Shown here: piece by piece, positions 1 through 10,624 of the stretch
Numbering within the stretch: position 1 is the first letter of the stretch
Layout: every line of letters starts with the position of its first letter
Source: Apoda limacodes
Lineage: Eukaryota; Arthropoda; Insecta; Lepidoptera; Limacodidae
Assembly: GCA_946406115.1 (NCBI GenBank)
Contig: OX291548.1
Coordinates: 8,730,373 to 8,794,372 of the forward strand
Reading direction: 5' to 3'
Length of the DNA: 64,000 nucleotides
Made by a program: the position numbers and the translations under genes
Notes under the pieces: model-generated
What the model was told of the DNA's origin: nothing
The model's input: the letters and a program-made list of their open reading frames with translations, nothing else
Databases searched by the model: none

Positions 1-408
1 GGAAGGATAGATTGTGCAGGAAAAGACATGTTATTTTTTAAGTCCGAACCTTGGCAGCAGTTTCTACGTTTTCTAGTTGCATGTCCTTACGCAACATAGC
101 ACATGTTTTATTAACAAATAAGTCTGCAGTTGGTGTTACCAGTTTGGTGTGCACATGATACTTATCAGTAGTTCTAGCCGATACGTGTTTCGGAGTTATT
201 TAATTTGTTGAGTCAGTCAGAATTACCAATGTTATCTGTGAGTCGTAGGGCGCCGCTGGTTCAAACATATTTTTTCTACATTAGTTGATGACTAAGATTC
301 TCGTAGGTATCGAGATTGTTAAGAGCACGTGTCCTGATACTGGCTAGTGGCACGTCTGTTTTTAGTGCTCGTATGTGAATAATAATATTAGAATAGCGGT
401 CAACCTGC

Positions 409-672
409 TTTTTTTAATACTGTTTAAAATTCTTTTATGATGCATGGACATGGAATTATAGAAGTAGAAACTGTCAAACTTTTTCAGTGTTTCTATGTAT
501 TGATAACATTAATGACTGCTTTTTAAATGCTGCCTTGAATTCTTTGGATGGAATTATTATAGTTAGTGTTTTAATGTATGGATACCATAAATGGCAGCTT
601 TTTTAATGTTTCCTAAAATTCTTTGTTGATGCATGGACCTGGAATTACAGAAGTAGAAACTGTCAAACGTTT
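409..672. repeat. Degenerate direct repeat, two ~75-bp units
   Basis: Two near-identical segments at about 409-482 and 600-672 share the order AAATTCTTT, GATGCATGGAC, GGAATTA, AGAAGTAGAAACTGTCAAAC. A more diverged partial unit lies between them at about 520-598. The spacing is about 190 bp. No ORF is associated. The rest of 1-690 shows nothing recognisable. Confidence 0.75.
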
Positions 673-697
673 CTGTTTACGTTGCGCTGTAACATGT

Positions 698-976
698 AAG
701 AAAGAAGTTATTAGATTTTTGAAGGGTCGGCAACGCGCGAGTGATACCCCTGGTGTAACAAGCGTCCATAGGTAATTTTTAACAAATAAATTTTCAACAT
801 TGCGTCTAGAGAAGCTAATATGATTATTGTAGTTTACAGTGTAATACCTGATTTTGCGAGTTTACTCCCCCCCCCCCCCACGTCTAGCTTTTATACTGCA
901 GAACCTTAGGCTGCGGTGTAAGCTTACCATCAGGCGGAACGCAAGCTTGTTTGCCACCTTAATGGTATTAAAAAAC
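698..976 (+). mobile_element. 3' end of a non-LTR retrotransposon, interrupted
   Basis: The segment 698-772 matches the end of the non-LTR ORF found complete on the minus strand at 59,541-60,417: codons for KKEVIRFLKGRQRASDTPG can be read. The conserved 3' tail (CTGCGGTG..., CTTACCATCAGGCGG, GTTTGCCACCTTA) resumes at 911 and ends in a short A run near 976. The intervening 138 bp (773-910) are foreign to the family and are bracketed by TAGG at 769-772 and 907-910. It is a 5'-truncated, broken copy. Confidence 0.8.
867..879. repeat. Homopolymer C13
   Basis: Thirteen consecutive C residues, inside the insertion that interrupts the non-LTR 3' end. The length is likely unstable or subject to sequencing error. 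Confidence 0.95.
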
Positions 977-1300
977 CCCAGATTAATGCTTTTTTGACAG
1001 GCAGTTATCAGTTTATTTTAGTTTTATGTAGATATCAAAAACAAACTGGCTCAAGTACAATATAGATAGAGAATTCCAAATCAACATGTAGGTATTACTT
1101 TTTATATCTTGAGCCTGGAGAACTCTAAATATTCTGGAATCAGTGCTATTGGCTCCTAATATATTTTATAAGAGTTTACGAAAAGTAAAAATACAATAAG
1201 GTAAATATTTATTTAGTACAAATTAATTTAACGTTACATCACTAACAAATTATTGGTATCAGTTTATTCTTAACAAATCATGAAGGAGACAGATTAATAG

Positions 1301-1468
1301 CCTACATCTAAATATACAGCCGTGCCTACATCTAAATATACAGCCGTGCCTACATCTAAATATACAGCCGTGCCTACATCTAAATATACAGCCGTGCCTA
1401 CATCTAAATATACAGCCGTGCCTACATCTAAATATACAGCCGTGCCTACATCTAAATATACAGCCGTG
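1301..1468. repeat. Perfect tandem repeat, 7 x 24 bp
   Basis: Seven identical 24-bp units beginning CCTACATCTAAAT and ending ACAGCCGTG run from 1301 to 1468 without a single mismatch. Because 24 is a multiple of three, several frames stay open through the array and give artefactual repetitive peptides. It is best read as a young minisatellite; there is no start, splice or codon signal to suggest a gene. Confidence 0.97.
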
Positions 1469-2460
1469 GGCGACAAAAGTATAAACATTGACCCGAAATC
1501 CTAACATCTATCTAAATTTTACATGTTTGTGATTAAATTAGAACAACTTGTACTAAAGCATAAATCGAAATGAATCGTGTATGCTGAATAAAATCACGTT
1601 GGTCATGCCTAGTGGTGTTAATTTTTAACACCACATCATCACCTGAAGACGCTGTTGTTATTATTTTATGGCTCGGTATTATAATATTGTTGTGTGTCGT
1701 AATAAAGGTAGTCCGATGAATTTTTATATTATTTAATTTTTTGGAAAATTATGATTTGGGGTACAATTAAAATTGCTGTTACGTGTTACATGTTTTGTTA
1801 TCGTGTCTATCTCTGAAATGCAATACAGTATTAATGTTTTGGTGATGTAATGTGAGAGTGTTAGGTATATCAGTTATAGTTCTTAATGGCATTAAAGACA
1901 GCATAGCTTTAATTTTATCCATGATATGGACGAAAGAGTACATTAATAGTAAAATTATAACACTATTTAAAAGTGGATGTGAAAATCATCAAAATTATTT
2001 CAGAATTGTATGTCTGCCTGCAAGCCTTCTCAAGCCTTCAACGGCAGGGCTTGAGTATCCTCAGTGTCTTACTTATATAAAGTCCTAAATGACCACTGGG
2101 GGTGAAGCGCTACTTATTTTGGTTAATTTTATAACCAGTGGTGAAATAAGACTATTTTTAACACTGGTGTTGATATGCGAATACTATCGTGTTTTGAGTC
2201 ACTGGTGGTTAGTTGGCAAATTCGAGTGCCAAGATTAGCGGTGGTGAGATTTGGTGGTAAGGGGAAAATGTAATGTGTAAAGACTAAGTGTCTAAACTTT
2301 TAGATGTGTAAAGAATGTCAAAATGAGGGTACAAAACTAATTGCAATGGCGGTGATGCAGAGCTATTCGACTCAACAGTGTTTTTAGAAATTACCTACAT
2401 TAAACGAAAAGGTTGCAATGGGAATACACATCATGATTCTTGCTTAACTTATCATATACG
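1469..2460. other. AT-rich stretch, nothing recognised
   Basis: No similarity to a known gene or element was seen. A 78-codon ORF at 1852-2088 (+) has no recognisable domain and is probably chance. 981-1300 is likewise empty. Confidence 0.5.
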
Positions 2461-2700
2461 AGGGATCAAAGAGTGCCGGGGTGCTTCTCATCCCCACTCA
2501 AACGCAATCGCAACCGCGTAACGGGGACCTCCCCTTCTGGCGCTGACTCACCTTCGGGTTCGAGCTCACGCTGGTCGAAGGGACGACCCCAAGAGCGATA
2601 AGCCAAGTCGAGGCTCCCCCCGCGTGGAGCCCTTCAGAGTCTCGCCCAAAAAGCCCGGTGAAGCAGTAATGGCTGCATCAGCCAACTGCATAGTCAGTCA
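2461..2700. other. GC-rich island, possible retroelement fragment
   Basis: About 240 bp of markedly GC-rich sequence (CCCCACTCAAACGCAATCGC ... GGAGCCCTTCAGAGTCTCGC) stands out against AT-rich flanks. Plus-strand reading gives one ~55-codon open stretch (about 2520-2720) rich in Arg, Pro and Ser, with one stop upstream. The composition suggests a 5' UTR or gag-like segment of a transposon, but I do not recognise a specific family. Confidence 0.35.
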
Positions 2701-2821
2701 GAAAAAAAGCTTGACTTAAATTAGTTCAGCTGTTTATGCAGTTAGAAAAGTTGGGCAGCTTACAAAATGTTGACACTGCTCGCTTGTTTTGCATTACCTG
2801 CATGCTTTAGCTATTTTTACC

Positions 2822-2995
2822 TGACTGTCGAAAGAAAGGAGGGTTATGTTTTTCAAACGTATGTATGTAACTATGTCCATTTCATTGGCACGCCCTACAG
2901 CATAAACGGCTTGACGGATTTTGAGATGCATGGTGTCATTTGATTCGTCGTGATTGTATAAGTGACACTGGGTATATTAAAATTTCCAAAAAATC
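2822..2995. repeat. Dispersed repeat of CGACTGCCGAAGAAAGGAGG type
   Basis: It starts GACTGTCGAAAGAAAGGAGG, then GTTATGTTTTTCAAACGTATG, then an AAACGGCTTGACGGATTTTG segment typical of insect dispersed repeats, and ends near GGGTATATTAAA. A shorter copy of the same beginning is present at 16,865-16,905. Confidence 0.6.
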
Positions 2996-3616
2996 GATTA
3001 AGCGGATTTTTATGTGGATTAACAAAAAAATTTTTTTCAAAACTCAAGTTGGTTATCAAAATAAAGGGCTTAAAAAGGCGAGCATGGAAATATATGACAC
3101 TTAAAAAATATAAGGCGCGAGTAAAAAAAATGGAAAAAAAATCAACACTAAAGAACTGTAAATAAAAATAAATAATTAAACAAATAAAAAAATCCGACTG
3201 CAAGAACTAAACAAATGCCCGTAAAAATTTTTACTTGTTTAAATAAAATACATTTATCTACTTGAAGTAGTGACTTACACCAAAACATACACTCATATTT
3301 TCCGCCACTGCATCTTTGCTCGTTATTTGTTACCTATTACCTAGATCGCTCGCAATACAAAGTATGTACATTTGACAAGTATTTAATTTACCTCCGTGAA
3401 AAAATTCTTCTCAAAGATATTAAAGATAAAACTATCATAAAAATAATATAACAGATTTTTAATTTTTAAATACTTATTTACTCGGCACACAAAAGTAATT
3501 AAATACAAAAAGGTTGTGTGGCATAAATATGTTTTTTTCATTTTTGTTTTCTCACTTAACTTAGAAGTACATACTTACATTTTAGCTATTTTGAGAATCC
3601 TACTTTTTAAATCCTC
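2996..3616. other. AT-rich stretch, nothing recognised
   Basis: Small ORFs on both strands (for example 2962-3165 + and 2895-3203 -) are lysine- or phenylalanine-rich by composition and show no domain. I see no gene here. Confidence 0.45.
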
Positions 3617-3803
3617 CTTATAAATGTAAACAGTTTGTTTATTTGTTTGTTACTTATTTACGAAGCAATGGAGCATCGAATTAAGCTGGTAGTTAAAGCG
3701 ACTTAGAAGGGTTTAGTCTACCTTTTCTGGAAAATTTAAAAGTTCCCGCGAGAATAACTATAATCGATTTCTACTTCCGACGAACTAAACCTACATCTAT
3801 GTT
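3617..3803 (-). mobile_element. RTE-tail/Metulj-like dispersed repeat, inverted
   Basis: On the plus strand the order is TTATAAATGTAAACAGTTTG, GTTTGTTACTTATTTACG, then CCTTTTCTGGAAAATTTAAA, AGTTCCCGCGAGAATAACTA and an ACGAACTAAACCTACATCTA end. This is the reverse of the Lepidoptera repeat class that ends TTTATAATATTAGTATGGAT. The family name is from memory. The copy is diverged and incomplete. Confidence 0.6.
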
Positions 3804-4426
3804 TTATGAACAAGAAATTGTACACTGTTTTAAAAATTATGAGTTACTTGTGTTGTATTTTGGATGTGAATTTTGTCGTCAATAACTCTGCTGAGACGAT
3901 GTATTTACGTTGATACCATTTATGTAGATTTTAATGTTCATGCGTAGGTACAACAACATACACTGACGTAAAATGCATTCTAAAATTGTATGAAATTAGT
4001 ATGTAAGATATAAAGTTATTGCTATATTATGACAATATTTATCAGTAATACAAAATTTATTTTGTAAACAAATAGTATAATAATATAATAGTATAATAGT
4101 AAACCGCAGGTTTTCTATTGTAATAGTTTTTAAGTATTAATTTTATGTAATAGACGCACATTGGTTAAAGAAAAGAAATTCTAGAATTTTAATTTTACAT
4201 ATTATGTCATCATATCAATACCGGATATATTCACAAATATTTTAAAAAATAAGTTCAGTAGGAAATATCGCACGAGCAACTTCTCTTAAGAATATTTTTT
4301 AGCGATAAAAAACACTGGTCCAATTTTGCTCACAGTCTTATCAGACCTAAGTCATGACGTGGCGTATTGATTGATATAAGACAAATTTCCATTGGTTCTT
4401 GAGATATCTAAGGGCAAAAAAAAAGC

Positions 4427-4428
<2 letters not shown>
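3804..4428. other. AT-rich stretch, nothing recognised
   Basis: No ORF, RNA or recognised repeat was found in this interval. Confidence 0.45.
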
Positions 4429-4494
<66 letters not shown>

Positions 4495-4498
4495 ACAC
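4429..4498. repeat. (AC)n microsatellite
   Basis: About 30 uninterrupted AC dinucleotides (4429-4489), then one T and four further AC units to 4498. It lies 35 bp upstream of a SINE. Confidence 0.97.
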
Positions 4499-4532
4499 TT
4501 ACTACACATACATTTTAATACAAACACACATA

Positions 4533-4842
4533 CATCGGTCGGTGGTGGCCTGGAGGACTCGATTGCACTTTGCGTCCTGAGAGGCTGAGGTTTGAGCCCG
4601 GCATGTACCACTGAGTCTGTTTCTTAATTTTTCAAGTACATTCATTATAAACTTCCACTGGCTTTTCTGCGGAGGAAAACATCGTGAAAATATTGCATAC
4701 ATAAAACAAAGACCTTAGTGAAGTCCGCAATCCGCACTAGTCCCATATCCATTGTGGACCATGGCTTAAAATAGCCCTAGGTGATGGCAGGTCATACCAC
4801 TCATACCCCAACAGTGGAGACGTCTGAGCCTAATAAGATATG
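4533..4842 (+). mobile_element. tRNA-derived SINE (Lepidoptera type 1)
   Basis: The head GGTCGGTGGTGGCCTGGAGG is followed by a B-box-like GGTTTGAGCCC at 4589-4599, then the family body: CTTTTCTGCGGAGGAAAACA, AATCCGCACTAG, TGGACCATGGC, and a CCAACAGTGGAGACGTCTGA tail. The same order of blocks occurs on the minus strand at 5790-6095 and, as a 3' fragment, at 51,341-51,425. SINEs of this kind are transcribed by RNA polymerase III from internal boxes and mobilised by LINE proteins. This copy is diverged and probably inactive. Confidence 0.85.
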
Positions 4843-5789
4843 CATATACAATTATACATACATTCGCACATATTTTAAAGTATGTAGATCCAATAGTTTT
4901 AGTTAAAAATTCTTTTAATTCATTATTTCAGTTAAAATCGGTTTGTCATAGTAGAAGCATGTTGTCATTCCAGATTGTGAAAGTAAAATAACAGTAATCA
5001 AATCAAATTTTTCAACTTCTTAATTCTATCCCGTTAGTAAGCTTTGGCTCCCTGGCCCTAAAAACCCCTTTTAAAACGGGGCTTCCACTTCATTCATTTT
5101 AAAAACTTAAAAGTTATATTCCACAAGGATCTAATGATGTATGACGTATTTTTATTAGTCACAAACGGATTTTGATTCAGGATATTTACTAAGTGTTGCG
5201 TCAAAATATATGTCTGAAGAAACTGCCGCACAAATGCATTGTAGATTCAACTGCTGTGTTGCTAGCAAATAAATAAATTTACTGCCACAAGTAACAAGCA
5301 ATGTATAACTAAAATTTAAACTATTCCTGACACTCGTAGATTTCGCATTGCAGGATTTAATTCGTATACAAGTAGACGTTTAGATTATAAAGATCTGTGA
5401 TTAGGTTAGTCCCACAGTGTGGGATTTTTAGCAATGATCTTGCGTGGGTGGGTACTGTACTTAAGCACGTGACAATTACCTGCAATAAGACGTCAAATAA
5501 TCATATCAAACAACTTAAATTTAGCGGTATCCATGCTGCAGTGACGTGGTTCATATAGCTATCATACTTTAAAACTGTTAGTCATGATTTATGTACAATC
5601 TGATATGATTATTACGTTTTTGAGCATGGCAAGTTTAGGTTATTCTCTGCGTCTCCGCTCAAACGACCAAGATGGTACAAACATTGTAGGTCATACAGCT
5701 GATAAAGTAGCGCGAGTTTCTCATACATGGACCCTTGCTATTGCACGGACTTTTGCATAGTAAAACGAAATAAAGCCGTAAGGTTTGAG
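4843..5789. other. AT-rich stretch, nothing recognised
   Basis: No gene, RNA or clear repeat was recognised in this interval. Confidence 0.45.
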
Positions 5790-6095
5790 TGATACAGAAT
5801 GCTTGCCAGCCGTCATACGCCACCACTGTTGGGGCACGACCTTCCCTTAAAAGCGAGGGTGATTTGAGGCCATAGTCAACAGGAGGGCCTAGTTCGGATT
5901 GTGGACTTCACATACGTCTTTTGTTTTTCTTGACGTAAGCAGGTTTTCTTTCACCAGCCAGTGGTGTGAATAAATAAATCATTGAACTTGAGAAATTAAA
6001 AAAAGACTCAATTGGTACACACCGACCCCGGGGTTCGAACCTCCGCCGCTTGGGACGTGAAGTAAAATTTTAACCCATCGGCCACCACCGACTTA
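5790..6095 (-). mobile_element. tRNA-derived SINE (type 1), full-length
   Basis: Read on the minus strand from 6095: GTCGGTGGTGGCCGATGGGT head, a canonical B box GGTTCGAACCC (plus positions 6031-6041), a GAAAGAAAACCTGCTTACGT block, GTGAAGTCCACAATCCGAAC, TTGACTATGGCC, and a GTGCCCCAACAGTGGTGGC tail. This is the best-preserved type 1 SINE in the window. Its 5' end abuts the candidate MITE that starts at 6096. Confidence 0.9.
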
Positions 6096-6290
6096 GGGCC
6101 ACTTGCGCTCCTCAGGGTTAGCGCCATTTTTGTCAAGTTATAAAGTTAACCTGAGTCAAAGTCATATTTGTCTTGCGCTACTACTTAACACGGGTCACTG
6201 CCGAGTTAAATATTAAAAATTTAACCCGCATCCATCGGAGGGTTAAGTTGCTAACCCCGCCATATTGCGCCAACATTTTTAAGTTAAATT
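6096..6290. mobile_element. Candidate GGGCCACTTGCGC MITE
   Basis: The left end reads GGGCCACTTGCGCTCCTCAG then GGTTAGCGCC. The right end, read inverted, gives TTGGCGCAATATGGCGGGG then TTAGCAACTTAACC. The two ends are imperfect inverted repeats about 200 bp apart and the interior is rich in TTAACC motifs, as in the common Lepidoptera MITEs with GGGCCA termini. The outermost right bases are not preserved, so the call is tentative. Confidence 0.4.
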
Positions 6291-7496
6291 CGTTTTGATA
6301 TCGATTTTCTGCTTAAATTTATATTATTTTTCGACTATGAGTAGGTACCTATAACTATAAATAGGTAAGTACGTAGATAACATTTAATTTTCTGACGAAG
6401 ATATTTACTAGAACCATTTTAATAGAACTGTGCAAGAACAAAGTGTTTAGGTATTTTAAAAGTATTAGAAAACAAAACTTTTACTCACTATTCTCAGATA
6501 ATAATTATAGGTATGTAAACTGAATTCCGAGGTTCATTATTTTTGCTTCTGCTGCCTGCAGGCATTCATTTGATTCAGTGATACATTTGACCTAGGCTTA
6601 GTTATTTAGCTAGTTATTTATTAAAACCTAAATCTTCCGCAAGTCGGCCTTAAAAACATACACAAAAAATCACAGCATTAACTTTGTTCATATAGTCGGC
6701 CACCGAAGGTGTCTGAATAGAGCGATTGTGAAGTACAGTGCGTGGCGAGACGCTCTCAATTAGGAGACTGGCCTTTGTCTTCACCACAGAGAAAAGTATT
6801 TATACCAAAATAAAGCCATTGCTAGTCGGGAGGAGGTTTATACACTGGATATTTTTCAAGATTAAACGCGATGATTGCTTGTATGAATAAAATGTTTAAA
6901 CTTTGGTTGAACTAATGTTTGGATATCAAGATTCAACATTCAAATAGGTACTCTTATAGCGCTACAGACAACGTAGTAACCGTAAAATTATCTCTGCGGC
7001 ATTAAGTGTGGGATATTAACGTAACTGAAATGAGAAAACCTAACTACCAAATGACTACGTCGCGAGAAAATGTCATTCCACAGGCTAATTAAAATAAAAA
7101 AAATAACCATAAATAAACCGCGACGCGAAATAAGGAAATCCCTTACGACAGTGCAAGTGGAGGAAAAGATGCGTCGCACACACGGAATGTTGCCATACAA
7201 ATTAAATGCCTTTCCCACCCGCATCAGGTAGCTCTCTCTGGTAGGTTTAACCATGGTTTAACCCAAGGAAAGATGATGGCATAAGTAAATCGTTGAATGG
7301 ACAGGTTGTCGGAAATTCAGTATTGTACTTAGGTTACAGTATTGAGTTACAAACTATGATACTAAATGTAAGGTTAAAATCACACTTTCCATACAAACGT
7401 AGTTTATTGATAATTTTGAATCGAGACCGTTCTTTTCCTGTACAATCTAGATTCTTGATTGTATTAACATATACAATACAATTACATAATAAGTAC

Positions 7497-7500
<4 letters not shown>
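6291..7500. other. AT-rich stretch, nothing recognised
   Basis: An 88-codon ORF at 6988-7254 (-) shows no domain. No element was recognised. Confidence 0.4.

Positions 7501-7528
<28 letters not shown>
7501..7528. repeat. (TA)14 microsatellite
   Basis: Fourteen uninterrupted TA dinucleotides. The surrounding 7530-7905 holds nothing recognised. Confidence 0.97.
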
Positions 7529-7530
<2 letters not shown>

Positions 7531-7908
7531 TATGCATATACAATAGAAGTAAAGGTTACAGAAAACAACTATGGACTGTAGCGGGAACCACACCACACCT
7601 TTGTACAAAAATTAGTGCACATACTCTTATTTGAACACATAGCAATTGTGCAAATGAACAAATGCCCGCCACATGTGTTCAAATATGTGGACAAATATTT
7701 GAAGCCATGTCAAACGCCAGATTCGTAGATGATATCACAAGAGGCGATCTGTGTGATTTAACTCAATTACGAACCTAGTTTTTTTAAGCTTGCCAACTAT
7801 GAATTCTATGATTGTCGTCGAATGCCGCAACTATGTATAGAAAAGTATAGAGTGTCCTCGATTAGGTGAGATCGGATGATGCGGACAAAGCAACTTGCAT
7901 TTAGAGGC

Positions 7909-7990
7909 AACTAGCTTTTGCCCGCGGTTCTACCCGCCCTAAATTCGGTTATTGGCGTAGGATTCTTACGGCAACTTTTTGATTATACTA
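7909..7990 (+). mobile_element. 5' fragment of RTE-tail/Metulj-like repeat
   Basis: AACTAGCTTTTGCCCGCGG followed by CCCGCCCTAAATTCGGTTAT matches the beginning of the repeat whose inverted copies follow at 8005-8508. Only about 80 bp remain. Confidence 0.55.
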
Positions 7991-8004
7991 AAGAAGTTTT
8001 AAAC

Positions 8005-8508
8005 TAGTATTATAAAGGCGAAAGTTTGTGAGTGTATGTTTGTAACTTCTCTACGCTCAAACGGCTGGACTAATTTTGATGAAATAATATATAGGGTACT
8101 TCTATCCCGAAAAATTCAAAAGCTCCCGCAGGAATAACTACATATAACCGATCTTAAACGAACTATAAATAGCTATAGCAAACTTCATTAGTATTATTGA
8201 GAGTTAAATTAGAGAGTTCCACGCTAGCAAAATTCATAAACTACCCGCTATACCATTAATATTATAAATGCGAAACTTTGGTTGTTTGTTTCTCAATCAC
8301 GCTTCAACTACTGGATGGATCAGGAATTACTAACGGAGCATCCAATTCAGCTAACATTTTTTCACAGAGATAGTTGAATATACGGAGAAGGATAAAGGAT
8401 TTGATCCCGGAAAAATTTTAAAGTTCCGGAAGGAATAACTATGACCGAATAACACGGACGAACCATAGTTGTATCTATGGCTTGCTATAAGTATAAAACA
8501 AGGGCGGT
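8005..8508 (-). mobile_element. Two tandem RTE-tail/Metulj-like repeats
   Basis: Two copies lie head to tail. The first (about 8005-8262) opens ATTATAAAGGCGAAAGTTTG and contains CTCAAACGGCTGGACTAATT and AGCTCCCGCAGGAATAACTA. The second (about 8263-8508) opens TTAATATTATAAATGCGAAA and contains GATCCCGGAAAAATTTTAAA and GGAAGGAATAACTATGACCG. Both are in the same orientation as 3617-3803 and 58,256-58,560. Confidence 0.65.
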
Positions 8509-9964
8509 GTTAAATGAACTTCCTAGAAATTTTCCAATCACTGAATATTGTTCTATTATTAGTGCATTTTGCATTTCATGTTTAGATTCAACAGTGATTC
8601 AGACAGAAGTTTCAGAACATACTAGTTAAAAGACAAAATGTTTAACCGAATACTGCCAAATAAATTTCGATTGATTGGTAAACGATCGATGAAGTCTAAG
8701 CTTTTCACCGAATTTTTCTTTCTCATCGCTATATGAATTCGTCAGACAAGTAGGCGTATTTGATGTTTTTCTTAGTACAGATTACAGTATAAATGCGATT
8801 TTGTATATATTACTTTAAAGTAATGGAAATCGGGTACTAACTAACAGCTCGTACTTGTTATATCGTACTTATATACGTACTACCAGTGTTGCCAACCAGG
8901 TGGCCAGCGGCCAGTCGTATCGTACCACTGTGGTAGAAATTATCATATTTTATCGTACATAGCCGTTATTTTTAAAATATCTATTATATAGGTATTAGGC
9001 AATAATATTAGGTATTAATTTTCTAATCATGGATTGATTCATTAAAAATCAGTCTAAATAGTAGAATGGCATTGGTCTTAAGACTGCGATTTAGGCTAGA
9101 CCGCGTAACTACGCCGTTTTTGTGCAATTTTTGTGGCTAAACTATAGCATCATTAAAGGATGGAAAAAAATATAATGTTATAAAACTTACTTTTGTCTAG
9201 TTCATTACCTTACTGAATGATTTTCATTCATTGTACTGAATGCAATAAAAAACCTGGAACCATTGTTTCAACACTTGTGCAAATTTTTAAAGCGTGAATT
9301 GCATTTTCTATGAAAGTTGGTTAAATAATTAGAATAGCTTTTTATCTAATGCATTGATTCTAAGTTGTAGCAAAAACTAAAAAGTACATTATATAATATT
9401 TTTTAGTACATTTACATGCACATTGTTGGTATTACAGAAATTAGCTTTCTGGCCTATTTCGCTTTATAGACGATAGTCGATAACAAAAAACAATTTAATT
9501 TAACTGCAGTCTAGAAAAAAACCATATCAAACTCTTTTTGTTTCCGGATTTGATGTAAATTTGACGATTTCTTTTAGGGGTAGTTTTCCAAACACTGAAC
9601 TGAATAAATCATTTTTATATATTTTTTTAAAATAAAAAGGAATTGTGAAACAAACAGCAAATTATAAAAAAGTACATATCCACGCGGTAGAGTTCCATAT
9701 TAATTTATTATTAAATATTTTATTTAAAATATTTATATATATATATTTTTATTTTTTCTTAAAAACTTTCTTTTCTTAAATCATTAGAATCATATAAAAA
9801 TTCAATCTAACAGAAAGTTGTACTAAAAATTACAAAATCAATTTTTCAAAATGAAAATAAATTTTTTATATCCACGTAAGACTGCTAGAAAAGCAAGGCG
9901 TGCGCACTTACATTCAGTAATCACTTGATAAACTCTCAGTTAATAATCCACTAAAAAAACTAAG
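8509..9964. other. AT-rich stretch, nothing firm
   Basis: A motif CAGTGTTGCCAACCAGG at 8884-8900 resembles a phrase common in insect transposons but is too short to assign. The rest is very AT-rich without a recognisable ORF. Confidence 0.4.
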
Positions 9965-10082
9965 TTCCTTTCCCAAGGTGCTAGATTCACCTAACAGAAT
10001 TTCATCGAAATCGGTTCAGCGATTTAGCCGTAAAAAGGTAACAAACAGACAAAGACACTTTTGCATTTATAATATCAGTATG
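9965..10082 (+). mobile_element. 3' end of RTE-tail/Metulj-like repeat
   Basis: AATTTCATCGAAATCGGTTC, AGCGATTTAGCCGTAAAAAG, GTAACAAACAGACAAAGACA and the terminal TTTATAATATCAGTATGGAT are all present in order. This is the clearest plus-strand 3' end of the class in the window. Confidence 0.75.
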
Positions 10083-10424
10083 GATACTTGCTGTTCCATG
10101 CGTTTTCGCACTGCTCCACTCCTTGAGGTCGTAGCGTGACGTTATATAGCCGAGATTTTTTCTATAAGAAACGGGCTATGATTTACCTAATTTGAGAAAC
10201 TGGTGGTTCCAGAGATTAACGGATAAAAACATACGAATTTCACTGCTTTCTTTATCTAAATGTATACAAGAAGACTCTGAGTGACTGACTGTTTCGCACA
10301 GTATCAACGCACAGCCCAAACTGCTGGTCCTAGAGCCCTGGATTTTTCAAAAGTCCAATCAACATGGGTATTGTTTGTATGGTTTTTCGGGTCGCTGATT
10401 ATGAAAACAACGTTGTTAAAATCC

Positions 10425-10582
10425 AACCTGTATGCAACGGAGCATCCAATTGGGCTGAATTTTAGAACGGGATACTTGAAGAGACGAAAAAGGACCTAGG
10501 CTACTTTTTATCCCGGAAAATTTTGAGTTCCCACGGGAATAACTATAAGCCGAAAATCAAATTAAGCGCAAAAGCTAGTTAA
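10425..10582 (-). mobile_element. RTE-tail/Metulj-like repeat fragment, inverted
   Basis: ACGGAGCATCCAATTGGGC, ACCTAGGCTACTTTTTATCC, CGGAAAATTTTGAGTTCCCA and CGGGAATAACTATAAGCCG follow the inverted order of the family. The end GCAAAAGCTAGTT at 10,569-10,581 is the reverse of its AACTAGCTTTTGC beginning. Confidence 0.65.
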
Positions 10583-10624
10583 CCTAGATTCTATATAGAT
10601 ATCTAAAGTAGAGATTTTTCCCTT

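Noticed and set aside
1259..1507. Repetitive ORFs on both strands over the 24-bp array
   Set aside because: The openness follows from a 24-bp unit without stops; there is no start context, exon signal or family resemblance.
4392..4702. Thr/His and Val/Cys-rich ORFs around the CA repeat
   Set aside because: They are translations of (CA)n and of the adjoining SINE.
6031..6095. Possible tRNA gene (GGTTCGAACCC)
   Set aside because: The B box belongs to the type 1 SINE at 5790-6095; no tRNA cloverleaf is formed.
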